Shown in pieces: positions 1 through 7,993 of a stretch of 27,757 bases of DNA. Both the position numbers and the translations under genes were made by a program. Every line of letters begins with the position of its first letter. The stretch's first letter is position 1. Source of the DNA: a virus. The stretch is from IMG/VR virus record IMGVR_UViG_3300000116_000016, positions 1-27,757 of that record, one strand, 5' to 3'. A model generated the notes under the pieces. It was not told where the DNA came from, searched no databases, and worked only from the letters and a program-made list of their open reading frames with translations.

Positions 1-2171
1 CAAAACAAATTACATTAGGTGGCTCAAGAACATTAGAAATTAAACAGTTTGAAGGTGCTGATGCTAGTAATAATACTGATACAACAGGTGGATTAGTGCC
101 ATTTGCAGGTACAGGTGATACTGCTAAGTTCTTGAGAGGTGATGGTGCTTGGTCTACTCCTTCAGGTGGTGTATCTGTCGGCACTCATGCAGGGAATAAT
201 AATTTAGCATTCTTCTCAAGTGCAGGTGTAATATCAAACTCTAACAATGCCTCATTTACTTCTGCAACAGGTGCGGTTGACTTCTTTGGTAGTGTTGAAG
301 GAGGGAATGTAAAAATAGGAACAAATACAAACAAGAATACAGTTGAAACTTCATCAGCCCAAGACCTTATTCTTCGTACTAATGGAGGCTCAAATTCTGG
401 AACAGTAACTTTGACCAATGGTACTAATGGTAACATAACACTTACACCAAATGGAACAGGTGATTTAGTTCTTGATGGTTTAAAGTGGCCTCAAGCAGAT
501 GGAACAGCAAACTATGTTCTAAAGACAGATGGTTCGGCTCAATTATCATGGACTGAAATGAGTAGTGGTGGCGATACAAACGCAGGTGGTGCTAATGGTT
601 CAGCAAGCGCACCTACCTTTTCATTCACAAGCGATACCAATACAGGAATGTATAGAGATAGTTCAGATAGATTGGCATTTACAACTGGTGGAACTAAAAG
701 ATTCCAAACAGATTCAAATGGAATTTCGGTTGGTAGTGGTTCAGCATTAGCAAAAATTAACAGCCTTGGAAATCAAAACTTAGAACTATCAACCAATCAA
801 GGAATCACAACAGGAAAAATCACAATTGGTCATGGCAACGGTGGAAATATATCCATAGTACCATTAGGCGGAAATACTGCTATTACTAATTTAACGGCTA
901 CCGATGCAACATTAACAACACCAGCATTAGGAACACCTTCTGCTTTAGTATTAACTAACGCAACAGGTTTAGTTGCTACAACAGGATTAACTGCAACAGG
1001 AACAGCATCAAGTTCAACTTATCTTAGAGGTGATAATACTTGGGCTACTGTTTCAAGTGCTAGTGGTGATGTATCTAAAGTAGGAACGCCAGTAAATAAC
1101 CAAATTGGAGTTTGGACGGGTGATGGGACTATTGAAGGAGATGCCAAATTAACATGGGATGGGGATGCAAGCGTTCCACAATTACAAATGACTTCAACTA
1201 ATGATAATTCAGGTTGGGGCCCGGAATTATCCTTTTACAGAAACTCAGCATCACCACTTGCTAATGATGGACTTGGGGTTATGAGATTCTATGGTGAGGA
1301 CACCGCAGGGAATAAAGATGAATATGCTCGTATTCGGGCAAGAATTTCTGATGCAAATAGCGGTACAGAAGATGCATGGTTAAAGTTTGGAACAGTTAAT
1401 GCTGGAACTTTAGATGAAGATATGCTTGTTCTTCATGCAGGTAAAGTAGGAATGGGTACTGCAAGTCCCAGTTACTCTCTACATGTAGTAGACGATTCTG
1501 CTCTAATTATTGCAGAAGATGGTTCATCGGGAATACAGACAGGGCTTAAGTCAGGTGATGCAGCAGGTAATGTAGGAACATTCACCGACTCTACTTTCAA
1601 CATACTAACGAATGATACTGCTAGAATAGGAATAGCAAATAGTGGTGCGATTACATTCAATTCAGAATACACTTTCCCTACTTCTGATGGAAGTAATGGT
1701 CAAGTATTACAGACAAATGGTAGTGGTACGCTCTCTTTTGCATCTGCTGGTGGTACAGATACATATGTTATTTTTGCTGAAGAAGGAGACTTATATTCAG
1801 GTACAGGAAGTACAGGTAACGCTAACGGGTATCAATTCTCATATGGTAATGGTGCGCAGAATAGCAGTAAATCAAGTAGTGGTACTGACTTTGGTATAAA
1901 TGTAGGAGTGGCTTGTAAATTAGTTAGATTAGATATTACCTATGGTAATAGTGGTAATGTAAGTAGTGGTACTACTACATTTGTTGTAGTAAAGAATGGT
2001 TCTAATCAAAGCGGTAATTTAAGTACGAGTCATACTAGTGGAGTACATGATACACACCACACATCTTTGGACTATGACTTTGCAGCAGGTGATAGATTTA
2101 ACTTACGAACAACAACAAGTTCAAGGCAAGTTGGCCCTTTCAGAATGACAGCGACATTCCAAGTAGCATGA
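1..2171 (+). CDS. Tail fibre protein, 5' partial
   Basis: Large glycine-, serine-, threonine- and asparagine-rich structural protein, most likely a virion tail fibre that contacts the host surface. The frame is open to the left edge: codons from position 3 read straight through, so the GTG at 96 is not needed as a start and the N-terminus lies outside. Visible fibre motifs are two LRGD-(G/N)-x-W elements (near FLRGDGAW and YLRGDNTW), two DG-x4-VL-x-T-(D/N)-GS units about 380 residues apart, and a VGMGTASPSYSLHV segment like the VGIGTxSP repeats of marine phage fibres. The last ~130 residues change composition (aromatic and histidine residues, beta-rich) and may be the receptor-binding tip. 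No peptidase S74 chaperone domain is seen at the C-terminus. A chaperone-like gene follows 9 bases downstream. Fibre role fairly sure; receptor unknown. Confidence 0.85.
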   Translation, partial: KQITLGGSRTLEIKQFEGADASNNTDTTGGLVPFAGTGDTAKFLRGDGAWSTPSGGVSVGTHAGNNNLAFFSSAGVISNSNNASFTSATGAVDFFGSVEGGNVKIGTNTNKNTVETSSAQDLILRTNGGSNSGTVTLTNGTNGNITLTPNGTGDLVLDGLKWPQADGTANYVLKTDGSAQLSWTEMSSGGDTNAGGANGSASAPTFSFTSDTNTGMYRDSSDRLAFTTGGTKRFQTDSNGISVGSGSALAKINSLGNQNLELSTNQGITTGKITIGHGNGGNISIVPLGGNTAITNLTATDATLTTPALGTPSALVLTNATGLVATTGLTATGTASSSTYLRGDNTWATVSSASGDVSKVGTPVNNQIGVWTGDGTIEGDAKLTWDGDASVPQLQMTSTNDNSGWGPELSFYRNSASPLANDGLGVMRFYGEDTAGNKDEYARIRARISDANSGTEDAWLKFGTVNAGTLDEDMLVLHAGKVGMGTASPSYSLHVVDDSALIIAEDGSSGIQTGLKSGDAAGNVGTFTDSTFNILTNDTARIGIANSGAITFNSEYTFPTSDGSNGQVLQTNGSGTLSFASAGGTDTYVIFAEEGDLYSGTGSTGNANGYQFSYGNGAQNSSKSSSGTDFGINVGVACKLVRLDITYGNSGNVSSGTTTFVVVKNGSNQSGNLSTSHTSGVHDTHHTSLDYDFAAGDRFNLRTTTSSRQVGPFRMTATFQVA

Positions 2172-2180
2172 GGTGATTAA

Positions 2181-2432
2181 ATGGTATTAACAGAAGAAGA
2201 AGCATGGAATAATGTAAGAACAGGAAGAGATTATTGGTTAGAAAAAAGAGTGGACTATTATCAAAGTAAGCCCCTTTTGTATAATTCCTTGACTGATGAA
2301 CAGAAAACAGAATTAGCAACATATAGACAAGAGTTATTAGATTTTCCTACTACACTTGCTACTATAATGGGTGATGAATTACCTTTAGACTACGGACAAT
2401 ATTACCCCGAACCCCCAACATGGATGGATTAA
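2181..2432 (+). CDS. Tail fibre assembly chaperone-like protein
   Basis: An 83-residue acidic protein just downstream of the fibre gene. The central segment LTDEQKTELATYRQELLDFP and the proline-rich end with PEPPTWM match the pattern of phage tail assembly chaperones (YRQ-x-L-(R/L)D-x-P followed by a W/P-rich tail), which help fibres fold or attach. The N-terminal part (about residues 5-30) is charged and probably helical. The ATG at 2181 is preceded by AGGTGAT, and the stop of the fibre gene lies 9 bases upstream, so the two genes are probably co-transcribed. Family assignment rests on this short motif and on gene order. Confidence 0.7.
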   Translation: MVLTEEEAWNNVRTGRDYWLEKRVDYYQSKPLLYNSLTDEQKTELATYRQELLDFPTTLATIMGDELPLDYGQYYPEPPTWMD

Positions 2433-2450
2433 AATGATTGCTGAGGTAAT

Positions 2451-2528
2451 ATGATTAAAAAAATAGATGAGTTATTTTGGTCTATTTCTAATTACTTTTG
2501 GGTTTGGGTAGCATCTAGAAAAAAATAA
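2451..2528 (+). CDS. Possible 25-aa aromatic peptide
   Basis: A short frame with an ATG preceded by GAGGT at suitable spacing encodes 25 residues: charged N-terminus, tryptophan/tyrosine/phenylalanine-rich middle (LFWSISNYFWVWVA), then SRKK. The middle could insert into or lie on a membrane. It follows the chaperone gene by 18 bases and ends the plus-strand unit. Its size makes chance possible; the ribosome binding site and amphipathic composition are the only support. Confidence 0.35.
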   Translation: MIKKIDELFWSISNYFWVWVASRKK

Positions 2529-2613
2529 TTTTTTACAAGAGAATAAAAATATCCATTAAAAAGTTTAAAATTTTAAAAAAAAATAAAAAAAAATAGCCAA
2601 GCAGCCGGATAAA
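2529..2613. terminator. AT-rich spacer between convergent units with poly-T tracts
   Basis: This is the only real intergenic spacer in the window. On the minus strand, just after the zinc-ribbon stop at 2614, two nine-base T runs (complement of the A tracts at 2575-2583 and 2585-2593) fit an archaeal oligo-U terminator. On the plus strand a six-T run at 2529-2534 directly follows the 25-aa frame. No strong GC-rich hairpin is seen. Termination is inferred from the convergent gene order plus the T tracts. Confidence 0.5.
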
Positions 2614-2763
2614 CTAATCGATTTTAGTTTTTTCCGACCACAAGGCTTTACATTCTCTACATTCCCAAATTTTAATTGAGGATGCAGAGCCGATGTATAT
2701 ACCATGTATTCTTTTTGGAATGGTATATTCACCACACAAGAAACATTGCTCACGGAGAGTCAT
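2614..2763 (-). CDS. 49-aa zinc-ribbon mini-protein
   Basis: Small protein with CFLC near residues 7-10 and CREC near 35-38, separated by a beta-rich segment (IPKRIHGIYIG): a classical zinc-ribbon pattern. The C-terminus is basic (SEKTKID). It starts at ATG 2763, overlapping the end of the membrane-protein gene upstream by 14 bases, and is the last gene of the long minus-strand array before the poly-T terminator. Zinc ribbons of this size usually bind nucleic acid or polymerase subunits; the exact role cannot be told. A 62-residue open frame in another register overlaps it, but lacks paired cysteines. Confidence 0.65.
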   Translation of the reverse strand: MTLREQCFLCGEYTIPKRIHGIYIGSASSIKIWECRECKALWSEKTKID

Positions 2764-2905
2764 TACGTTTTTCCTCGTCAATTAATTTCTGCATATATTC
2801 TTCGATTGAAGATTCTGAATATTTAGAATTTCCAAATGCTGCGAAAAATAATAAAGATATTATTATAACGAAGATAATCCATACCATAATTTCTACGGTA
2901 TCCAT
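2750..2905 (-). CDS. 51-aa single-span membrane protein
   Basis: A very short membrane protein: residues about 4-24 (from VEIMVWIIFVIII) form one hydrophobic helix and the remaining ~27 residues are polar and charged. The ATG at 2905 has a strong GAGGTGG ribosome binding site. It sits directly after the exonuclease gene (stop at 2908) and overlaps the zinc-ribbon gene downstream. A role in envelope modification or lysis is conceivable from size and topology only; no family is recognised. Confidence 0.65.
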   Translation of the reverse strand: MDTVEIMVWIIFVIIISLLFFAAFGNSKYSESSIEEYMQKLIDEEKRNDSP

Positions 2906-2907
2906 AA

Positions 2908-3501
2908 TTACCACCTCACTTTTAAATCAATTATTTCTTCTTTGTTAAAAGATAGACATTTGACAATGCCTTCTTTTTGACCATACTTCCATAAGTCATA
3001 CACCAACTCGCAATCCTTTAAACAATATTCTGCAACTTCCGAATATCTACCTGCCTTCCAAACTGCGGGTGCATCTGCACTGTTCATTAGTTTTTCTGAA
3101 CCTAATGTATTTTGTGCCAAATTATCTAGTCTAATTCTCTCACCATATTCTTTTTGAAGATAAAGACTAGTATCTATGTACGCTTTATTGTCTAAATATT
3201 TTTTAATACAATAAATATCTAAAGCATCTTTCAAAACTTTTAAATCAAACCCTACAATATTGTGTCCTAACAAAGTTCCACCCTTTTCAAAGTGGTCATC
3301 TAAGTCAAACTTTAATTGTGATATTGGTTTAATTTGTATATTAGATTTTTTTAAATCATCTACTGCTTTATCAATATAAATTGTTCCTATATCTCCATCC
3401 CATGTACAAATTGTTGACACTTTAAACATGTGAGTATTATGCCAACCACCGATTTCATGAGATAAGTTCTTAGTTTCTATGTCTAGTGCTAGAACACTCA
3501 T
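2908..3501 (-). CDS. DEDDy 3'-5' exonuclease (RNase H-like fold)
   Basis: A 197-residue stand-alone exonuclease of the DnaQ/PolB-exo superfamily. All three motifs are visible: ExoI LALDIET with D7 and E9, ExoII GHNIVGFD with N81 and D86, and ExoIII EYCLKDCELVYD with Y159 and D163, which marks the DEDDy subtype. Such enzymes remove nucleotides from 3' ends and may proofread or process ends. The ATG at 3501 is preferred over an upstream TTG at 3504: it forms a TGATG junction with the previous stop and has AGGTGAT upstream. It lies at the far end of the replication array. PolB has its own exonuclease domain, so this enzyme is additional. Confidence 0.82.
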   Translation of the reverse strand: MSVLALDIETKNLSHEIGGWHNTHMFKVSTICTWDGDIGTIYIDKAVDDLKKSNIQIKPISQLKFDLDDHFEKGGTLLGHNIVGFDLKVLKDALDIYCIKKYLDNKAYIDTSLYLQKEYGERIRLDNLAQNTLGSEKLMNSADAPAVWKAGRYSEVAEYCLKDCELVYDLWKYGQKEGIVKCLSFNKEEIIDLKVRW

Positions 3502-3740
3502 CAATCATCACCTGTGATTTCAGACCATAATTCAGATAACCTACTCTTTTCCGCTTCTGCGGGGTCAGGAGTTTTAGAAGATATATTCTTTGTTAACCAA
3601 AGGCATAGTTTACTACCACCAACGGGTAACATTGAACTAGGCCACCATCCTTCTTTCCCTAATGTATTAATTGACTCAGTTATAGTTTTAGGACCGTCCT
3701 TCACATCAAAAATAATGTACTGTGTTTCAAATTTTTCCAT
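3501..3740 (-). CDS. Unknown 79-aa protein
   Basis: Small protein not recognised with confidence. The N-terminal half alternates beta-type segments (TQYIIFDV, GGSKLCLWLTK) around a helix with GKEGWWPSSMLPVGG, a pattern reminiscent of DUF4177-like small alpha/beta proteins. The C-terminus is charged and probably helical. It is joined by a one-base overlap to the exonuclease gene, so the two are likely co-translated. Start ATG 3740 has only a weak ribosome binding site. Confidence 0.6.
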   Translation of the reverse strand: MEKFETQYIIFDVKDGPKTITESINTLGKEGWWPSSMLPVGGSKLCLWLTKNISSKTPDPAEAEKSRLSELWSEITGDD

Positions 3741-3750
3741 CGGTATTCAC

Positions 3751-4029
3751 TTACTCCGTTGAGTGTATCGCATCACTTAGAACGGACATTGCTGCATAAA
3801 CATTGTCATGATGAGTAGATTTCTTAGCGCGATTAATCACACCATCTACAACTTTTCTTTCGCTGTGAGGCATTAAATAATACCTACCATACAAATACTC
3901 ATCACTATCTTTATCCCTACCTTTAATTAAATCAACAAATTTTTGCAATTCGTTAAATGACTTTTGCAGGAAATAGTATAGTTCTAAATCCTCAAAGGCA
4001 AATTCTTTTATTTCTTTCATTGTTTTCAT
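3751..4029 (-). CDS. Unknown 92-aa helical protein
   Basis: Predicted largely helical and acidic, with a clear GGAGG ribosome binding site seven bases before ATG 4029. The ATG overlaps the stop of the helicase-like gene (ATGA). No metal-binding or catalytic motif is apparent. An alternative start at the fourth codon (Met) lacks a site as good. Function unknown; position suggests an accessory to the helicase or exonuclease. Confidence 0.6.
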   Translation of the reverse strand: MKTMKEIKEFAFEDLELYYFLQKSFNELQKFVDLIKGRDKDSDEYLYGRYYLMPHSERKVVDGVINRAKKSTHHDNVYAAMSVLSDAIHSTE

Positions 4030-5498
4030 TTCTTTTCCTCCTTTAGTTTAACGTAGACTTTCTTATGCACTCGGTTCTCTTCAAAATTATCTTCAATTTT
4101 TCTCCACCATTTGTAAATTGTGCTACTACCTTTTCTTGTTTTTACACGTACTTCCGCTAGTAACATTGTTTTATTTACCCAACCGTCATTATCTTTTAGT
4201 TCTAAATACGATTCTTTGAACGCACCGATATTGGCTCTTTCTTGCAGAGTCTCCTTTTGCACCTTTAGGGCTACATCTAACCACGATACGAGACTCTTAT
4301 AACATTGACGGACTAATGAAGATGCTTGTAAAACGTGGTTACTATTCACAATATACCTTTTAGATTTATCACTAATACTTGGGGCTTCTGCTATACAACA
4401 TAATACTGACATTCTAATTATTTGGTTGTTCATTCTAGTGATAAAATTATTTGCAATTTCAAATACTTCAGGTCTACTATCTGCCACATATGCTTTCATG
4501 TTTTCATATTCACGCATTAATGCATCAGTATAATCTTCTGAGTATCTAACAACTTCTTTAGGATTTTCATTTACTTCTTTAAATCTTTCATCTAAAGTTT
4601 CATAAATTTTAACAAACCCATTTGCAAACTTGTTAACAGGTGCAATCCTATTAACTTCTTTACCTACTTCCATTATTACTGATTTTCTTATTTCATCTTG
4701 TATTTCAGGTGGTACTTCCCAAATGAATATTAACATTCTTTGTAGTACTCCCTTTTCTGCAATAACTATCGTCAATCCTTTAGGAATATAAGAAGTAGCA
4801 TACGGGGAACGCTTACTATCACAAATAATATTTTCATCACCATCTTTTAATTTCTTTTTAATTATATAATTTTCACCATGAATACTATTCATCAACTTAT
4901 TCAAATATAAAATAATATTCTCTTTATGTTGAGACTGTTTAAAGACACCTGAATATTCAAACTCATCATAAACAATAAGGCCATCTCCTTCAAATGCACC
5001 TTTAGTCTGAACATCTACATATACGGTACGAGTATTACCATCTTCATCTTCAACAACTTCTTGTTCTTGTTTCATAGAACCTATTAATGCTGCATCTGTT
5101 GTTTCTGTTACATCAAAAATAGTAAAATTAGTACCATGCTTTTCATTTAAAATCTCAAAGGTCTTTCTAGATATAGGCCCAAAGAAATTGTACATTTCAG
5201 ACTTACCTGTACCTGAAGTTTGTAGCCACAATACTGGAACTCTAGTATCTTCTCTACCTTGACCTCTAACTATCACCACCTTATCTTTACATAATTGTCC
5301 TAATAAATTAAATGCAGTAAGTGCAGCAGGGATATTATTATACTTTGATACTTGAACTGCATTTGCTACATATTCCTGTATAAATGTAGGTAGCCTAACC
5401 CTATGACTTTCACTCCTATCCATATTATCATCTTCAATAAAACCATAATACACACTATCTTCTTCATTCTCCATCTTTATATTCTTTATATTTTCCAT
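4026..5498 (-). CDS. P-loop ATPase, putative replicative helicase
   Basis: A 490-residue ATPase. Walker A is TSGTGKSE at residues 94-101, Walker B is GLIVYDEF near 173-180, and an LQRMLIF segment at about 252-258 supplies a likely arginine finger (R254). The C-terminal ~60 residues (DGWVNKTMLLAEVRVK onwards) look like a winged helix. The arrangement resembles helicase domains associated with primases (DUF3987/D5-like), but I cannot fix the family. No MCM or other replicative helicase is visible in the window, and this gene follows the primase and ERCC4 nuclease, so it is the best candidate for the viral helicase. ATG 5498 has AGGTGAT upstream, lying inside the end of the nuclease gene. Confidence 0.7.
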   Translation of the reverse strand: MENIKNIKMENEEDSVYYGFIEDDNMDRSESHRVRLPTFIQEYVANAVQVSKYNNIPAALTAFNLLGQLCKDKVVIVRGQGREDTRVPVLWLQTSGTGKSEMYNFFGPISRKTFEILNEKHGTNFTIFDVTETTDAALIGSMKQEQEVVEDEDGNTRTVYVDVQTKGAFEGDGLIVYDEFEYSGVFKQSQHKENIILYLNKLMNSIHGENYIIKKKLKDGDENIICDSKRSPYATSYIPKGLTIVIAEKGVLQRMLIFIWEVPPEIQDEIRKSVIMEVGKEVNRIAPVNKFANGFVKIYETLDERFKEVNENPKEVVRYSEDYTDALMREYENMKAYVADSRPEVFEIANNFITRMNNQIIRMSVLCCIAEAPSISDKSKRYIVNSNHVLQASSLVRQCYKSLVSWLDVALKVQKETLQERANIGAFKESYLELKDNDGWVNKTMLLAEVRVKTRKGSSTIYKWWRKIEDNFEENRVHKKVYVKLKEEKK

Positions 5499-5500
5499 TT

Positions 5501-6193
5501 TTATATCACCTGTTTTTCTTCAGAGTTAAGAGTGTCTATTACTCTTCTTGCTAATGTACTACCAAAACCATCTATCATAGATATTTCTTTGATAGTTGAT
5601 TCACCTATCTCCATAATTGAACCATATTCATCAATTAACATTTGTGCTTTTGTTTCACTGATGCCTTTTATAGTCATCAATACGTCTATACGCAAATCTG
5701 CTGTGCTGATTTTCTTTTGTTTTATTATTCTAGGCTGATATACAGACCTATCAATTGGCTTCATTTTGCATACAGCACATATAACTTTAGCCGCCATTTT
5801 TTCGTTATCTACTAATATAATATTACAATCAGTATCTAATATTATTTTACCTATTGCACCCATGAACTTGTTATGTAAAAAACTAGGTCTTCCATAAGTA
5901 CCATCGGTTACTCTTTTACGATATTCTTTGATAGCCTTGTCAAGACTTCCATAAATAATCACATTATTATTTTCAAATGCCCTATCCATGTTGTCAATTT
6001 GACTCCAAATTCTTTTATTTATTACAGACTGTAAGAAATCAAATGAAGATTTTGCTTCAAAACAAACGCCATCAAAAACATAATCTCCTATCTCTAACCA
6101 CTCTTTTTGAGTATCAATCTTAAGTCCAAGTGCTTCTATTTCGATACACTCAGTTAAGGAAGAATTTTCTCTACTATCAATTATTAATTTCAT
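5501..6193 (-). CDS. ERCC4-family structure-specific nuclease (XPF/Hef/Mus81-like)
   Basis: A 230-residue nuclease without a helicase domain. The N-terminal ERCC4 domain shows IIDSREN at 4-10, GDY at 36-38, an EAK motif at 46-48 with D52, and R61/Q65 in the following helix. The family signature here is ERK-x3-D, so Arg47 has become Ala while the acidic and lysine residues remain. Residues ~167-223 contain two helix-hairpin-helix motifs (IKGISETKA and IDGFGSTLA), the usual branched-DNA-binding tail. Archaeal relatives cut flaps and stalled forks and work with PCNA. The start at 6193 overlaps the stop of the 48-aa gene upstream (ATGA). Family sure; activity with the substituted residue likely but not proven. 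Confidence 0.85.
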   Translation of the reverse strand: MKLIIDSRENSSLTECIEIEALGLKIDTQKEWLEIGDYVFDGVCFEAKSSFDFLQSVINKRIWSQIDNMDRAFENNNVIIYGSLDKAIKEYRKRVTDGTYGRPSFLHNKFMGAIGKIILDTDCNIILVDNEKMAAKVICAVCKMKPIDRSVYQPRIIKQKKISTADLRIDVLMTIKGISETKAQMLIDEYGSIMEIGESTIKEISMIDGFGSTLARRVIDTLNSEEKQVI

Positions 6194-6336
6194 TCCTCTT
6201 CCTCCGTATTTACTGATTTCTGCATCTTTTTCAGAAGATTATACTGATGCATTATTATTTCCTTAAGATACTCTTCTGATATCCCACCATTTTCATCTAG
6301 TTTCCATATGTCATTTATTCTTTCATCAGTTGACAT
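6190..6336 (-). CDS. Unknown 48-aa acidic protein
   Basis: A short gene filling the gap between primase and ERCC4 nuclease. ATG 6336 is preceded by GGAGGT at good spacing and overlaps the primase stop by 11 bases; its own stop overlaps the nuclease ATG (ATGA). The product is charged and helical, with a low-complexity EEEE end. The reading frame and both junctions fit translational coupling, which is the main evidence that it is real. Function unknown. Confidence 0.6.
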   Translation of the reverse strand: MSTDERINDIWKLDENGGISEEYLKEIIMHQYNLLKKMQKSVNTEEEE

Positions 6337-7354
6337 CGTGATACCTCCAACATTTGCCGATACAATAACCGTCAGGGATTAGTACATTATAACAACTAGG
6401 TGCATTGTACCCTTTATTTACTATACCCCATACATAGTTTTTAGTCTTATTAGCATTCCAATCTAACCATATATCATCTTTTTCTGCTATTTTAGTTAGT
6501 TCATCCATAATAGTTTTCGCTACTCTTTTTTTATCATCTAAAGAAAGATTCTTATTTCCCATAGTTAGTATGTCCCTATACCATTGAACTAGATATACTC
6601 TAGCGTAATGTCCCGGATTTTGAACCATTATAGCATTGTGCATACAAGGTAATATTGGTAAATTACCAATTGGTCTAACGGCTTCAACTTCTATATCAGA
6701 CATTTCAATCGGTTTAACATTAGGCCACTTTGTTAGTTTGTGTCCGTATTTACTTTGGATGTATCTAGGCTTTTTTGCTAATTCAGTAATATACTCTAAC
6801 GGTCTATCTAAATCCTCTTTTAAGATAGGAATACAGAAATACGGCTCACCATTCTCATCACTACTACTCAAGTTAACTGTATTTGGTATTCTCCTTAATC
6901 TGTTAGTTTGTATTCCGCTATCATCTAAAGACTCTAAAACAAATCCATCATGATTCTTAGTTTGTCTATACCAAGATTGGATTTGTCTTATATCATTAGC
7001 AATCTCACCGTGTACAATAACATGAAACCCTTTACCACTAAAATACATTTGAAATAATATATCTTGTTTTAGAAACTTTCTTGCTAAGAGTTGTAAATCG
7101 GAGTATGCCCTACTGAGGGGCATATCTCCATGAGCATCTAAATCTAAAAATGCTCTATCTTTGATTACAGAAGATTCTATCTTTTCCTTTTCAGAAAAGA
7201 ACGTAAAGTCGTAGATAGTATAATAGCAATTCATCTTACCATTATACTGATTAATCCACTCTATCATTTCACTTTTATTCTTCACTATGTGCCGCTTCAT
7301 CTGTCTTGCGTTTTTCAGATGGCTTCCCGCCCATACTTCCTTTGGGTATTTCAT
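6326..7354 (-). CDS. Archaeo-eukaryotic primase with PriL-like Fe-S C-terminus
   Basis: A 342-residue primase that makes primers for PolB. The N-terminal catalytic (PriS/AEP) domain shows FLDLDAH with D71 and D73, SGKGFH at 106-111 with H111, and DDSG followed by RLRRIPN (~144-158). The C-terminal ~110 residues hold four cysteines, C237 (LPCMHN), C321 (PSCYN), C331 and C335 (YCIGKC), spaced as in the 4Fe-4S domain of PriL, the large primase subunit. Both subunits therefore appear condensed in one chain. ATG 7354 sits nine bases after GGAGG; a TTG at 7360 is closer to it and less likely. The 5' end overlaps the preceding gene by about 80 bases. Catalytic domain sure; the PriL match rests on cysteine spacing and flanking residues. 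Confidence 0.85.
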   Translation of the reverse strand: MKYPKEVWAGSHLKNARQMKRHIVKNKSEMIEWINQYNGKMNCYYTIYDFTFFSEKEKIESSVIKDRAFLDLDAHGDMPLSRAYSDLQLLARKFLKQDILFQMYFSGKGFHVIVHGEIANDIRQIQSWYRQTKNHDGFVLESLDDSGIQTNRLRRIPNTVNLSSSDENGEPYFCIPILKEDLDRPLEYITELAKKPRYIQSKYGHKLTKWPNVKPIEMSDIEVEAVRPIGNLPILPCMHNAIMVQNPGHYARVYLVQWYRDILTMGNKNLSLDDKKRVAKTIMDELTKIAEKDDIWLDWNANKTKNYVWGIVNKGYNAPSCYNVLIPDGYCIGKCWRYHDVN

Positions 7355-7649
7355 TTCCAATTTCCTCCTTATTTTTATTATTACTAAAGTTTACATTTGC
7401 TGTAAGTAATTGTTCTTGTAATGTGCTTGCTACTTGTATTTGTATTTGTTCTATTACTAGGTTCTGAAAGAAATTTCCAAACGATTGAACATTAGATATT
7501 TCCTTTTCCCATACAAGTACTAATTTTTCTTTAGAATCTAATTGACCATATATATCTTCTGAAAAATCCTTTACCAATTGACTCATGTTAGTTAAATCTG
7601 CAAACGTCCATTCTCTAGAACTTAATATTTTTTCTACTTTATCTTTCAT
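7275..7649 (-). CDS. Unknown 124-aa protein
   Basis: Mostly helical N-terminal two thirds with glutamine-rich stretches (about 60-85), followed by a hydrophilic low-complexity tail rich in K, E, G and S. The tail overlaps the primase start region by about 80 bases in a different frame, and its odd composition may be a by-product of that overlap. Starts at ATG 7649 as an ATGA junction with the previous gene. No family recognised; tight coupling suggests a partner of the primase. Confidence 0.55.
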   Translation of the reverse strand: MKDKVEKILSSREWTFADLTNMSQLVKDFSEDIYGQLDSKEKLVLVWEKEISNVQSFGNFFQNLVIEQIQIQVASTLQEQLLTANVNFSNNKNKEEIGNEIPKGSMGGKPSEKRKTDEAAHSEE

Positions 7650-7993
7650 TTTGACACCACCTTCATTCTTACGTATTCCTTTCTAAAGTTCTGTTCTGAA
7701 TCTTTAACATCGGCTACTCCATTGTAAAAAGTGCCATCACCATTAGCATCATGTAAATGACCGTCACTCGTCATAAACCATTCTTCAAACATCTTTGCCA
7801 ACTCTTCATTTTCTTGAAAGAACTTACAATACCTAATACAACCTTCATATCCACCCCAATAGTGGTTATTCATGTGTTCACAAATATCAATCATACTACT
7901 TGCACTTACACTTTTATTTTTTACTGCATCTATCATTTGGCTGTGAGTTAAATAACCCAACATATATACCACTTCATTTTTATTCATTTTCAT
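7646..7993 (-). CDS. Unknown 115-aa protein
   Basis: Aromatic- and histidine-rich small protein with segments EHMNNHYWGGYEGC and TSDGHLHDANGDG. The residues do not form a metal-binding pattern I can name. It is joined to the genes on both sides by ATGA overlaps. Likely helical N-terminus (HSQMIDAVKNK). Function unknown. Confidence 0.6.
   Translation of the reverse strand: MKMNKNEVVYMLGYLTHSQMIDAVKNKSVSASSMIDICEHMNNHYWGGYEGCIRYCKFFQENEELAKMFEEWFMTSDGHLHDANGDGTFYNGVADVKDSEQNFRKEYVRMKVVSK

Noticed and set aside
96-98. GTG as the start of the tail fibre
   Set aside because: The frame is open upstream to the edge and the upstream residues have the same fibre-like composition.
2565-2753. 62-aa minus-strand frame
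   Set aside because: Shadow of the 49-aa zinc-ribbon gene, which has the better start, cysteine pairs and overlap junction.
2676-2948. 90-aa plus-strand frame
   Set aside because: Lies opposite two minus-strand mini-genes with good ribosome sites; no ribosome site or motif of its own.
5403-5738. 111-aa plus-strand frame
   Set aside because: Antisense shadow of the ERCC4 nuclease and helicase genes; low-complexity hydrophobic composition typical of antisense AT-rich frames.
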